Origin: Cenococcum geophilum 1.58
Lineage: Eukaryota; Ascomycota; Dothideomycetes; Gloniales; Gloniaceae
Assembly (NCBI GenBank): GCA_001692895.1
Contig: KV748224.1
Location: 930,001 to 994,000 of the forward strand
Length of the DNA stretch: 64,000 nucleotides
Reading direction: 5' to 3'
The translations under genes were made by a program, and so were the position numbers. Positions 22,991 through 32,606 of the stretch are shown piece after piece. The notes beneath the pieces were generated by a model. That model was not told the origin of the DNA, did no database searches, and saw nothing but the letters and a program-made list of their open reading frames with translations. Numbering within the stretch: position 1 is the stretch's first letter; each line of letters begins with the position of its first letter.

Positions 22991-24399
22991 CTACTTAGAT
23001 CTGCCTATAGTAGTTAACTATAATATTATAGATATAACGCTAACCTGGTTATAAGGAGGACGGAGTTACTATTTAGGATAGGCGGCTCTACGGTAGAGGC
23101 TATAGCTATACTTCCTGCTAATAAGTCCTCTTATTAAGCTGCGGGTATATACCCTAATATATACTCTAGTTATAGTTATAATTAAGCTCCCTATAACTAA
23201 GCCTATTAGGATCCTTAATTTTAACTCTGTTAGTATTTTAAACGCGGGCATATAGGGCCTTAAAGGACTAGTATAGCTCTAAGTTGTCTACAAAATCGTT
23301 CTTAAACTTATTAATATTATTAATAGTTTTACAACCTTCCTCTAGTTTCTAATTATAGAAGTAGTTAGGTAGGTACTAATAAGAGTTAATATAAGCCTGA
23401 TAGGAAGCTATATAATTAGGGGCCCCAAATCTATTAGTATAAGTAGCCACTTCCTTATACTCCCTTTATGGGTAATAAAGAATAAGCTTTATANNGNAGA
23501 ACTTAGAATACTNCGGATAGNAACNATCNCCGTTATATNNNGGAAAGTATAATATAACTTAAGGCCTTGCTCTTAGCTAACGCTTATAAGTAGAGTAATT
23601 AAAATAGAGTAGAAAATCGAGGAAAGTAACGTCCTCTACCCTATCTAGGCGGCGCTTATATTTCTTATAGTTAGATAGTCCGCACCCTCTTAATTGCCCA
23701 TTATTAAGCTTATACATAGCGCTTAATTATCCTCCTAATAGTAGTTTAAAGTTACTATATTCCTAGAGCCTTTATAAAGGGGAATATTAAAAAGCAGATA
23801 GTATACCTCCTACGCTAATTAATTGTGTTTAGTAATAAGCTTGTTTATAAACCTAGCCACGACTAAACTAAAGGTATAAAGGCTATTAGCGTACGGCTAT
23901 ACTAATTAGAGTAACTCCTAGTAGGAAGTTAACTTCTTCTCTTCCTTACTGCAATATTTGCCTATATAGTTAACTATTACTAATATGCTTATAGCGGGTA
24001 ACGTATTAATATTTGCTATCTACGCTAATATTATAGCTGCATTATAACTATTAAGAAGCTTATTATTACGCTATAGATAAAACGTCTAGTAATATAGATT
24101 TTAATCCTTTAATATAGCGGCCTTATTGCGGAGAGAGCGTGGAAAATAAAAGCGGCACTCCTTTACTCTAGTGAAGCCTTTCTTTAATCTTAAGCAGTAA
24201 GATTCGGTGCAATTACGGTGCTATTAAAATCGATTAAAGCAGGCAGTAAGAAGCTTACTAGTATTAAGCTGTTCTTTATAGCTAAGAGTAGAAGGATATT
24301 AGAGATTAGGAGGCCTAGATTAATTAGGATTGACTATAAATATAAAAGTAGTCCAATACTTAGCAAAAGCCGCCCTTAACTTACTAGCTAACAGATCTG

Positions 24400-24720
24400 G
24401 CCTTAGGGCTATTAAACTCTATAAGAAGTTATATATATAGCTGCTACTTTATACCTACCACTTATATTAGGACTAAAAGTTTATACTATTAAATAGACCT
24501 ATAAGTATATGCTTTCTAAACAGATTAAAGCGGTAATATAGCTAGTAAGTAGCAATATGTGGATTATTATTAAGATTTTAAGAAGCAATCCGGTAGCGCT
24601 AAGCCTTATTAGTAGCCTTATATTCGTTAAATAGAGGTATATAAGAATGTAGATTATGCTAATATAGATTAGTAGCGCTAAGTGTAAAGAATAGAGACCC
24701 GCTCTTAATATTCTTAGTAT
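24400..24720 (-). pseudogene. Helitron Rep (HUH nuclease) region relic
   Basis: One minus frame reads SLFFTLSATNLY, then YRIAS.NLNNNPHIATYYLYYRFNLF, then SSSYIYNFL. The position and spacing fit the Helitron Rep domain, where the last segment should carry the H-x-H metal-binding motif. Here both His positions are Tyr (TAT ATA TAT at about 24441-24433), as C-to-T changes in CAY codons would produce. Confidence 0.6.
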
Positions 24721-25618
24721 AAGCTATAAGCTTATTTCTCTTCTGCCTCTAATAAGGTCTAGTACCTATAAGGTTTTATATATACCGTATAATCTTATTT
24801 AGCAACTAGCTACCCCTATTGCCATTTATAAGATTACTAAGCTTATTTAAAGATAGACTATTCTTATTTAATTAGCTGTAAAGGAAGTAGGTAGCGCTAA
24901 GGGTTTACTCTCTTATAATCTAATTAAATATATAGTAGTGAAATAAGGGGTAGCGGCCAAATCGACCGTCCTAATACTTAAGTATATACTTAGCGTACGT
25001 AGCCAGGGTAACTATATGGCTTCGTAGCATGTTAAAATCGGCTTTACTATAAGAAAATAGAGTAGGAAAGGCGCTGCGCATAATGAAACTAGCTAATTGC
25101 TTAGAGAGAGGTGTCTATCGCATAGTAAGAACCTCTAGGCCCGCTTATAGGTCTTATTAGTGTTAAACCTTATAACCTAAAAGCTCTAATTTATTAAGGG
25201 TAGGCACTAGATTAGGAACTAAAGTATCTAGTATATTGTTATTAAATTCGCCGTCTAGTATATTACTGCTAAGCTCGGTAGGTAGAGGATTAATAGTATA
25301 AGGATGTTATATAGAAGCAGTAGGGTAAGCCATCAGGCTACTAGAATTAGACTTTAACTTATTAATATAAGGTAGCTAATCTAATATAGAGCTATTTTTG
25401 GGTAAGCTAGTAAGCCGGGTGCTATATATTTTAATATTATAATAATTAGGATAATTAACCTTTAGAAAGTAAAGCTACTATGCTATAGTAAAGCGCCTTA
25501 TAGTATACCGCTTAGTAAACCACTAACTTAGGTATTTGCCACCCTCTACTACCGTAGGCCTTATAACCAATATATTAAGTTTAGTAGATAGCCGTAGTAG
25601 CTGCCTTTAAGTCTTTAG

Positions 25619-26039
25619 TGTTACGGACGCTTTAAGTACAATGTTACGACTACTTAGAGAAGAGTTGGAGGAAGCTAGTTAGTTAATATAGGCACGGTCT
25701 AAGATGGAACCCGTAGAACTATGTGACGAAGAGTGGTAAGCGAGTTATATGATATTATACGTAGTATACGCAATATACGCGGTATACGATATGTATAATA
25801 CGTATAATACGTATATTATATATAAGGAGGATTTTATAGGAGTACGGTTATATATTTAAGGACCCTTAGTCCCTACCTAGATAGTTCCTTTCTTATAGTA
25901 ATTCTTAGAATATAATTAGAGTTAATCTATTAGGTAACTACTCTACTAGTTATTATTACGTTATTGACTTACTTGTAATACCTATACACCTAGCCTATTA
26001 ATAAGTCTACCGTAGTTCCTGCTATAAGGCTCCGTTATA
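25619..26039 (+). repeat. Element A 5' LTR
   Basis: 421 bp, TG...(C/T)A termini, closely similar to 37382-37800 and to the two LTRs of element B in inverse orientation. It includes the landmark GGACCCTTAGTCCCTACCTA. Confidence 0.9.
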
Positions 26040-26076
26040 TAATTACTACTACAGTTACGGTTTTAATAAGTTAAAT

Positions 26077-27800
26077 AATATGCCACTAAAAGCAGCCACT
26101 ACGACGCTGTTAATGGCAGCAACCACCTTAAGGTTAAGTGGAGATATAAGTATATAAGATACTGACTTATAAATAGTTACAGTTAGGTAGTTATAGGAAA
26201 TTGTTAATAGGTTAAACGAGAATAACTAAATACTTAAAGAAAGACTTAATGGGATAGGAGTAGTAAAGGTTAAGTTACCTTTAATTAAATAATTCTTAGG
26301 AGAGAGATTAAAGCTTAAAGGATTCCTAATGTAAATGCATTTTAAAGTTATATAAGAAGGGGCTAAGTTAGCCACGATAATAGATTAGATAGCCTATATA
26401 GGACTATTCCTAATAGGTTAGGTACTTAAATAGTTTAAACCCTACTTAACGGAAATACAGACTAACGGAATGACTACTACTAATTAAGAGGTACGATTTG
26501 TGTTTTTTAGCTAAATAGGATTTGCGGAATAATTAATATAGATATTTAGGGACCTAGAAGTAATAACTACTATAGAGAGAAAGCTTTAAGACCTAATATA
26601 GTAAACTTTAGTAATTAAGTATACGATATAATTTTAAACACTTGCTATATAGGTTAAATAGAACAATAAGGCGCTTATAGCATAGTATAAACAGGGACTT
26701 AAGGCTAAAGTTTAGGACGTAATTATTCTAATAGAAGATACGGACACCCTAAGGGAATTAATAGATTAAGCGATTAAGATTAATAATAGGATCTTCTAAA
26801 GGGAATAGGCTAAGANAGGCTAGGATAGAGTTNTATANTTATATAAGACGNAGAGNACGCAANAACTAAAGCTAAATTANAAATNATAGTATAGCGCAGA
26901 GCTAATAGACCTAAGTGGTACTAAAGAAACCTATAAAAGATAGGGAAAGCAATTATAGAAACCTAGAGGTTAAGGATTAAGTAATTATAGGACTAAGGAG
27001 TATAGGCCAAACTAAGGATCTTAATAGTAGAAGATGTTTAAGCGGACTCTATAGCAAAAGCAATGGTTTAAAGATAGAGCTTATATAAATTGCGGAAAAT
27101 ATAGTTATTTTACTAGAGACTATAGAAGTGGTTAGAGTTATTATATAGTAAAGGGAACTAGACTAATAGTATATAATATATACGTATAAAGGGATAATAG
27201 TATACTACAAGGAACAAAAGAATGTTTAATTAGAAGTTTTGTGTTTTGTTACAATAACGCATACTAAATTTATAAAGACGCTAAGTATAGTGCAAGCTAT
27301 TAGCTATAAGAGCTAGAGTTAAAAGGACTTAAAGGAACTAAAGAGTTAGACAAAAAATAAGATCGACTCTATAAGCTAGATTAAGATGTCACAATAATAT
27401 ATAGATAATAATTAGTAATAATAATAATAGAGTTAGAGTACTTATTAATTAATAGTAATAAGGATAGTAAAGGAACTAACTAGGGGTATCTAAACCTTAA
27501 TGACGTAATAGAAGCAGAGACTAAGACTGCTATAGAGTAAGGTTTAGTAACGGGTATTATAACACCGTTAGATACGGTATCTATCGCTTTATAAAACGGA
27601 AGGAGTAATATTTAGAGACGATTAAGCAAGCAGACAACTGCTAGTGCTAGCTTACTACTTAATAAAGGTAAAAGGCCAAAGGCTTAAGATTCTTAAGACG
27701 AGATAAAAGACGACTAAGATTCTTAAGAAGAGATAAGGTATGCTTAAGGGCCTATAATAGACGCAAACTAATAGAGTAGGGCAGCAGCTTAGTTTAAAAA
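26077..27800 (+). pseudogene. Element A gag relic
   Basis: It starts with ATGCCACTAAAAGCAGCC (MPLKAA) 38 bp after the LTR. A capsid-like frame broken by stops follows. A CCHC knuckle remnant at about 27091-27130 (INCGKYSYFTRDY) has lost its His and last Cys to Tyr. A cluster of isolated Ns lies at 26816-26885. The region after 27200 is acidic and Asp/Glu-rich. Confidence 0.7.
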
Positions 27801-28487
27801 TATATAAATAAGCTTAGGATAAGTGTTCCTAACAGCACAAGATTCTTAAAATAAGATAAGTGAGATTTAAGACTCTTAAGATAAGATAAGAATACTAGTA
27901 AAGCCTAGTTGGACTAAGGCTAAAGCACAGCTTAAGAAAGAAGTAAGCTTAGGATTAAAGAATTTAAGGAGTTAAGAGTTTAGAGTACAAATAAGGACAC
28001 CTATAAGTAAGAAGTAAGCAGCTTTACTATAGATTAAAGAATCTGCAATATAAATAATAGTTAGATTAGGAGACAAATATATAGACCTAAAGGACTTATT
28101 AGTTAAATAAGATATTTAGACTAAAGATTAAAAGTTTAATACCAAGATTAGGAAGTAAGAAGACTTTAAGGATCTACTTATAAGACGCGAAAAGAAAGAA
28201 ACTATAAAGGAATTTAGAGTAAGAATTACCTTATAGCAAGAACAGAAACTAAATAAAAGATTTAGTATATTAGGATATATAAAGGATAGAGCACCTATAT
28301 AAAGAATCACTAATAGACCTAAGATAGGCATACTAAGAGCTAAGTGGCTTACTACGTTAGGAAAACGGGAGAGTGGTAGGGGCTAGCCAGGGGCTGGCCC
28401 GGGGCTGGCCCGGGGTCATTTTAGCTAGATCCGCTGATCTGCTTATATACACTTCTTTACGCTAGCCCCGGGCCCTATTAGCAACAT

Positions 28488-28541
28488 TAGCAATATTAGC
28501 AACATTAGCAATATTAGTAATATTAATAATTTTAATTTTAA
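28488..28541. repeat. 9-bp tandem repeat (ATTAGCAAC/T)n
   Basis: Six units alternating ATTAGCAAC and ATTAGCAAT, decaying to ATTAATAAT. It lies in the left part of TIR element 1. Confidence 0.8.
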
Positions 28542-28760
28542 AAATTATAATATATCTTTTTACTATAATAGTTATAATATTTTCTATAACTGCAATATTT
28601 ATATGGGAATAATAATAGGGTTTAAATTTTTAAATTTGGTTATTAAGCAATTAATTAAAATAAGTGGGAAGCCTCTTGCAGAGGCTCCAAATCGTCAATT
28701 GGCGATATTCCTGACGATCCACCGGCCGTGTACTAATTTCCTAACTAGGCCTAGCACCCG

Positions 28761-28920
28761 CCTACCTATCTGCCTGCCTACCTACCTGCTTACCTACCTG
28801 CCTGCCTACCTACCTACCTGCCTGCCTACCTACCTGCCTGCCTGCCTACCTGCCTGCCTACCTGCCTGCCTATACCTATCTATGCCTACCTGTATATGCC
28901 TACCTATCTGTGCCTACCGT
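28761..28920. repeat. Tetranucleotide microsatellite (CCTA/CCTG)n
   Basis: CTACCTGCCTGC-type repeats of 4-bp units over about 160 bp. In one frame this is an open stretch of Leu/Pro/Thr/Cys repeats, which is not a gene. A related, more decayed array occurs at 30515-30930 in TIR element 2. Confidence 0.85.
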
Positions 28921-29035
28921 CTATATCTGTCTATGGTATCTAATTCGATTTAATTCGGTAGCGGGCTAATATCGAGGCTCTGGTTCGATTCGATCGATCG
29001 ATTAAGTCGTTCATAGTATTGCTAACTAGTTATTC

Positions 29036-29625
29036 GAACAATCGTCGTCTAGTTCTGGCGACGGTTGTCTGGTCCTAATAACGGTCGTCCTAATGACGGT
29101 CGTCTGGTTCTAATGACGGTCGTCTAGTTCTGGCGACGGTCGTCTAGTTCTGGCGACGGTCGTCTAGTCCTAATAACGGTCGTCCTGATGACAGTCGTCT
29201 GGTTCTGACGACGGTCGTCTAGTTCTGGCGACGGTCGTCTAGTCCTAATAACGGTCGTCCTAATAACAGTCGTCTAGTTCTAACGACGGTCGTCTAGTTC
29301 TGGCGACGGTCGTCTGGTCCTAATAACGGTCGTCCTAATAACAGTCGTCTGGTTCTAACGACGGTCGTCTAGTTCTAGCGACGATCGTCTGGTCCTGATG
29401 ACGGTCGTCTAGTTCTAGCAACGGTCGTCTGGTCCTAATAACGGTCGTCCTAATAACGGCCGTCTAGTTCTAGCGACGGTCGTCTAGTTCTGGCGACGGT
29501 CGTCTAGTTCTGGCGACGGTCGTCTAGTTCTAGCAACGGTCGTCTGGTCCTAATAACGGTCGTCCTAATAACAGTCATCTAGTTCTGGCGACGGTTGTCT
29601 AGTTCTAGCCACAGTCATCTACTAG
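29036..29625. repeat. 20-bp minisatellite array 1 (GTCGTCTAGTTCTGGCGACG)
   Basis: About 30 units, most 20 bp, with shorter ~15-bp variants (GTCGTCCTAATAACG) placed at intervals, so a higher-order pattern is visible. Much of the variation is transitions. The same unit forms array 2 at 30968-31525 in the neighbouring TIR element. Confidence 0.9.
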
Positions 29626-29796
29626 CTGCCGTTATAGTGCCTCCCTAGGTAGAGAGGATAGAAGGAAGGGTAAAAAATAAGTGGTATTTAGGTATACAAG
29701 GGGTATATAAAGACACGTAGAGGCTGCCGGGAATATAGTAGGGACCCAATAGCACTATGGGCCGCTGTTAGGGCAATTGAGATAACTAGGAAAATT

Positions 29797-29862
29797 AAAG
29801 TCCTACTAGGAGCCTACTAGGAAGCCTACTAGGAGCCTACTAGGAGGCCTTTAGGATTTTAA
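29797..29862. repeat. 11-bp tandem repeat (CCTACTAGGAG)
   Basis: About five units in TIR element 1. The unit contains the palindromic core CCTACTAGG. Confidence 0.7.
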
Positions 29863-29924
29863 TACCCTAATAGCAATAAACGCAATAATAGTAATAATNT
29901 TTATTTTATAGCCATAAGCTAGCA

Positions 29925-30056
29925 TAATGCTAGNGTANAGCTCTAGGGCCTAGCTAATATGGCAGAAAGCTGGCGTAGAGCTCTAGGGGGTTAGCTAATA
30001 TGGCGGAAAGCTAGCGTAGAGCTCTAGGGGGTCAGCTAATATGGCGGAGAGCTAGC
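29925..30056. repeat. ~39-bp subterminal tandem repeat of TIR element 1
   Basis: About three copies of a unit running from GCTAGCGTAGAGCTCTAGGG to GCTAATATGGCGGAAA, close to the right TIR. Isolated Ns lie at 29899, 29934 and 29938. Confidence 0.75.
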
Positions 30057-30314
30057 CCCGGGCCCTAAAAACACTTTTAGCGAAACTAAATTTCGTACGC
30101 CACCCCCCGTTTTCCTGACGTAAACTGGAATAAGAAGAGGATTTAGGGATTCCTACTAGGTTTAAAGAATAATATATAAAAGGCTGTTATAATGTATATC
30201 GGGAAAATATGGTACCCTTTTAATGGCCTTAATAGCTAGTAGTTGACGTAATTAGCGCGCAGTTAAGGTTATTTAGCAACTCGACCGACTAGCCTATATC
30301 GTGTTTTTTTGACA

Positions 30315-30375
30315 CGCAGCCTACGCGTAGCCTGCGCGCAACCTACGCGCAACTTACTAGTAATCTGCGCATTTA
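30315..30375. repeat. 11-bp tandem repeat (CAGCCTACGCG-type)
   Basis: About five units: CAGCCTACGCG, TAGCCTGCGCG, CAACCTACGCG, CAACTTACTAG, TAATCTGCGCA. Just upstream, GTGTTTTTTTGACAC forms a small inverted repeat around a T run. Confidence 0.75.
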
Positions 30376-30514
30376 GTAACTATAATTATATTTACCTCTT
30401 TTATACTAATAGCATATTTTAAATAAATAAAAGCTACTTTAAAGCTATTTATAAGGCTAGTAAAATAAATATTATTATTTTAGATAATTTAATATAATAT
30501 AGCGATGGTTCTCT

Positions 30515-30930
30515 TCTACCTATCTACCTATTAACTTACCTACCTACCTACATTGCCTACCTGTCTATATTGCCTACCTATTTACATTACCTACCTATTT
30601 ATATCTACTTACTTATTTATATCTACTTACCTATTTATATCTATTTACTTATCTATATCTACCTACCTATCTATATTGCCTACCCGTTTATATTACCTAC
30701 CTATTTATATCTACTTGCCTATCTGCATTTACTTACCTATCTATATTTACCTACTTGTTTATATTTACTTACCTATCTATATTTGCTTACCTGTCTATAT
30801 TTACCTACCTATTTATATTTGCTTGCCTATTTATATTTACTTACCTATCTATATTTACTTACCTGTCTATATCTACCTACCTATTAGTATCTCCCTATTT
30901 ATGCCTACCTGTCTATACTACCTTGATTTA
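30515..30930. repeat. ~20-bp pyrimidine-rich tandem array (TACCTATTTATATCTACT-type)
   Basis: Long array built of TACC/TATC/TTTA tetranucleotides with a loose 18-20-bp period. Two plus frames are open through it only because the unit lacks stops. Confidence 0.85.
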
Positions 30931-30967
30931 ATTAATCGATTAAATCGTTTATAGTGTTCGCTGGCTA

Positions 30968-31525
30968 GTTATTATCGTCTAGCTCTAGCGACAGTCGTCT
31001 AGTTCTGGCGATGGTTGTCTAACTCTAAAGACGGTTGTCTAGTTCTGGCGACGGTCGTCTAGTTCTAGCGACGGTCGTCTAGCTTTGGCGATAGTTGTCT
31101 AGTTTTGGCGACAGTTGTCTAACTCTAGAGACGGTCGTCTGGTTCTGGCGACGGTCGTCTAGTTCTAGTAACGGTCGTCTAGTTCTGGCGACGGTCGTCT
31201 AGTTCTAGTAACAGTTGTCTGGCTCTGGCGATAGTCGTCTAGTTCTGGCGACGGTCGTCTGGTTTTGGCAACGGTCATCTAGTTCTGGCGACAGTCGTCT
31301 AGTTCTAGCGACGGTCGTCTAGTTCTAGCGACAGTTGTCTAGCTCTGGCGATAGTTGTCTAGCTTTAACGACGGTCGTCTGGTTCTGGCGACGGTCGTCT
31401 AGCTCTAGCGACGGTTGTCTGGTTCTAGTAACGGTCGTTTAGTTCTAGTAACGGTTGTCTAGTTCTGGCAACGGTCGTCTAATTCTAGCGATAGTTATCT
31501 AGTTCTAGCAACGGTCCTCTACTAG
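30968..31525. repeat. 20-bp minisatellite array 2
   Basis: About 27 units of the same GTCGTCTAGTTCTGGCGACG-type repeat as array 1, almost all 20 bp and without the 15-bp variant. Entry and exit sequences resemble those of array 1. Confidence 0.9.
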
Positions 31526-31639
31526 CTGCCGTTCTAGTGCCTCCCTAGGTAGGGAGAATATAAGGAAGGAAGAAAGGGTAAAAAATAAGGCGGCTATATA
31601 GGCAGAGATATGTATAGACGCTATTGGGAATATAGCGGG

Positions 31640-32145
31640 GACCCGATATAAAGCTTCGTGTAGAGCCTTTGTATATAGAGCTTTACGTAGAGCTTCGCGT
31701 AGAGCCTTATATAGAGCCTTTATATATAGAGCTTTATATAGAGCTTCGTGTAGAGCTTTATATAGAGCCTCCGTATATAGAGCTTCGCGTAGAGCCTTAT
31801 GCAGAGCTTTGTATAGAGCCTTTATACGCAGAGCTTCGCGTAAAGCCTTGTGCAGAGCTTTGTGCAGAGCTTTATACAGAGCCTCTATACGTAGAGCCTC
31901 GCGTAGAGCCTTATGCAGAGCCTCTATACGTAAAGCTTTATATAGAGCTTTATATAGAGCTTTATGTAGAGCTTTGTGTAGAGCTTTATATAGAGCTTTA
32001 TACAGAGCTTTATACAGAGCCTCTATACGCAGAGCTTCGTGCAAAGCCTTTATACGCAGAGCTTCGTGCAGAGCCTCTATATATAGAGCTTTATATAGAG
32101 CTTTGTGTAGAGCCTTATATAGAGCCTTATATAGAGCCTTTAAGT
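31640..32145. repeat. 12-bp tandem array (TATAGAGCTTTA-type)
   Basis: About 40 units of 12 bp with interspersed CGTAGAGCCT and GCAGAGCTTC variants. Twelve is a multiple of three, so several frames on both strands stay open for 110-180 codons and would give tetrapeptide repeats (KALY/KALH on the minus strand). No start context or codon evidence supports translation. Confidence 0.9.
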
Positions 32146-32284
32146 AATAAAACTATATAAGATTGTATAAGATTATATTAGATAATATATAATAGTTAAA
32201 TATATAGTATATAACTTTACCTTAATTGCATATTAAGAAATATATAGTTACCTTTTAAAGTTGCTAAGTAGGTTAACTGCGTAT

Positions 32285-32545
32285 TATTTAACTTTTAAAT
32301 ATGTTAAGTTAGTTAATTGCGTGTTAATTGCGTATTAAGTTAGTTAAATTATGTGTTAAGTTAGTTAATTACGTATTAAGTTGGTTAAATTGCGTGTTAA
32401 GTTGGTTAATTGCGTATTAAGTTAGTTAAATTACGTGTTAAGTTGGTTAATTACGTGTTAAGTTAGTTAAATTGCGTATTAAGTTAGTTAAATGCGTGTT
32501 AAGTTGGTTAATTGCGTGTTAAGTTAGTCAAATTACATGTCAATT
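32285..32545. repeat. ~20-bp tandem array (GTGTTAAGTTAGTTAATTGC-type)
   Basis: About 12 units with alternation of GCGTATTAAG and ACGTGTTAAG forms. It ends about 60 bp before the right TIR of TIR element 2. Confidence 0.85.
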
Positions 32546-32606
32546 ACGCGAAACGCGAAAATCAAAGTTTATTTAAATCTTATCCTGCGAATATTTTCCC
32601 GATATA

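Larger units (their letters stand above)
21451..25613 (-). mobile_element. Helitron, 3' and middle segment (Rep-helicase), RIP-inactivated
   Basis: Minus-strand remnants read in the order of a Helitron Rep-helicase protein. An N-terminal segment is at about 25570-25370 (VVEGGKYLS.WFTKRYTIRRF), the Rep region at 24720-24400, and a PIF1-type helicase at 22990-21500. Element A is inserted at 25613/25619, and the N-terminal part resumes at 37806 and again at 47226. The true 3' terminus (CTRR plus hairpin) could not be found and is placed near 21451 because the LINE tail and its duplication end there. A cluster of isolated Ns lies at 23494-23541. Confidence 0.65.
28355..30120. mobile_element. TIR element 1 (1,766 bp) with internal tandem repeats, inserted in element A
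   Basis: Termini CGTTAGGAAAACGGG (left) and the inverse of CGTCAGGAAAACGGG (right) form inverted repeats, flanked by TA on both sides (28353-28354 and 30121-30122). Element B carries the empty site at about 44551 (one TA). No transposase frame is present. The interior holds a 9-bp ATTAGCAAC-type repeat, a CCTGCCTA microsatellite, a 20-bp minisatellite, an 11-bp CCTACTAGGAG repeat and a ~39-bp subterminal repeat. GCTAGCCCCGGGCCCT occurs near both ends. A TA target duplication fits Tc1/mariner-type transposition, so the element is probably non-autonomous. Confidence 0.8.
30197..32604. mobile_element. TIR element 2 (2,408 bp) with internal tandem repeats, inserted in element A
   Basis: Termini TATCGGGAAAATAT at both ends (inverted), flanked by TA (30195-30196 and 32605-32606). 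Element B carries the empty site near 44476 (ATTATAACGCAGTAATAA on the element strand). No transposase is present. The interior holds an 11-bp repeat, a ~20-bp TACC-type array, the same 20-bp minisatellite as TIR element 1, a 12-bp array and a ~20-bp TTAAGTTAG array. The stretch after the minisatellite (CTAGCTGCCGTT.TAGTGCC, then GGTAAAAAATAAG) is shared with TIR element 1 at 29623, so the two are relatives despite different tips. Confidence 0.8.

Noticed and set aside
30553-30954. 133-codon plus frame rich in Tyr, Leu, Ile and Pro as a membrane protein
   Set aside because: It is a translation of the TACC/TTTA tandem array, open in two frames at once.
29036-31525. CRISPR-like repeat arrays
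   Set aside because: The units are contiguous without unique spacers and the organism is eukaryotic; these are minisatellites.
31505-32160. Long open frames on both strands (179, 163 and 112 codons) as genes
   Set aside because: They are produced by a 12-bp tandem repeat with no stop in the unit; nothing outside the array is coding.
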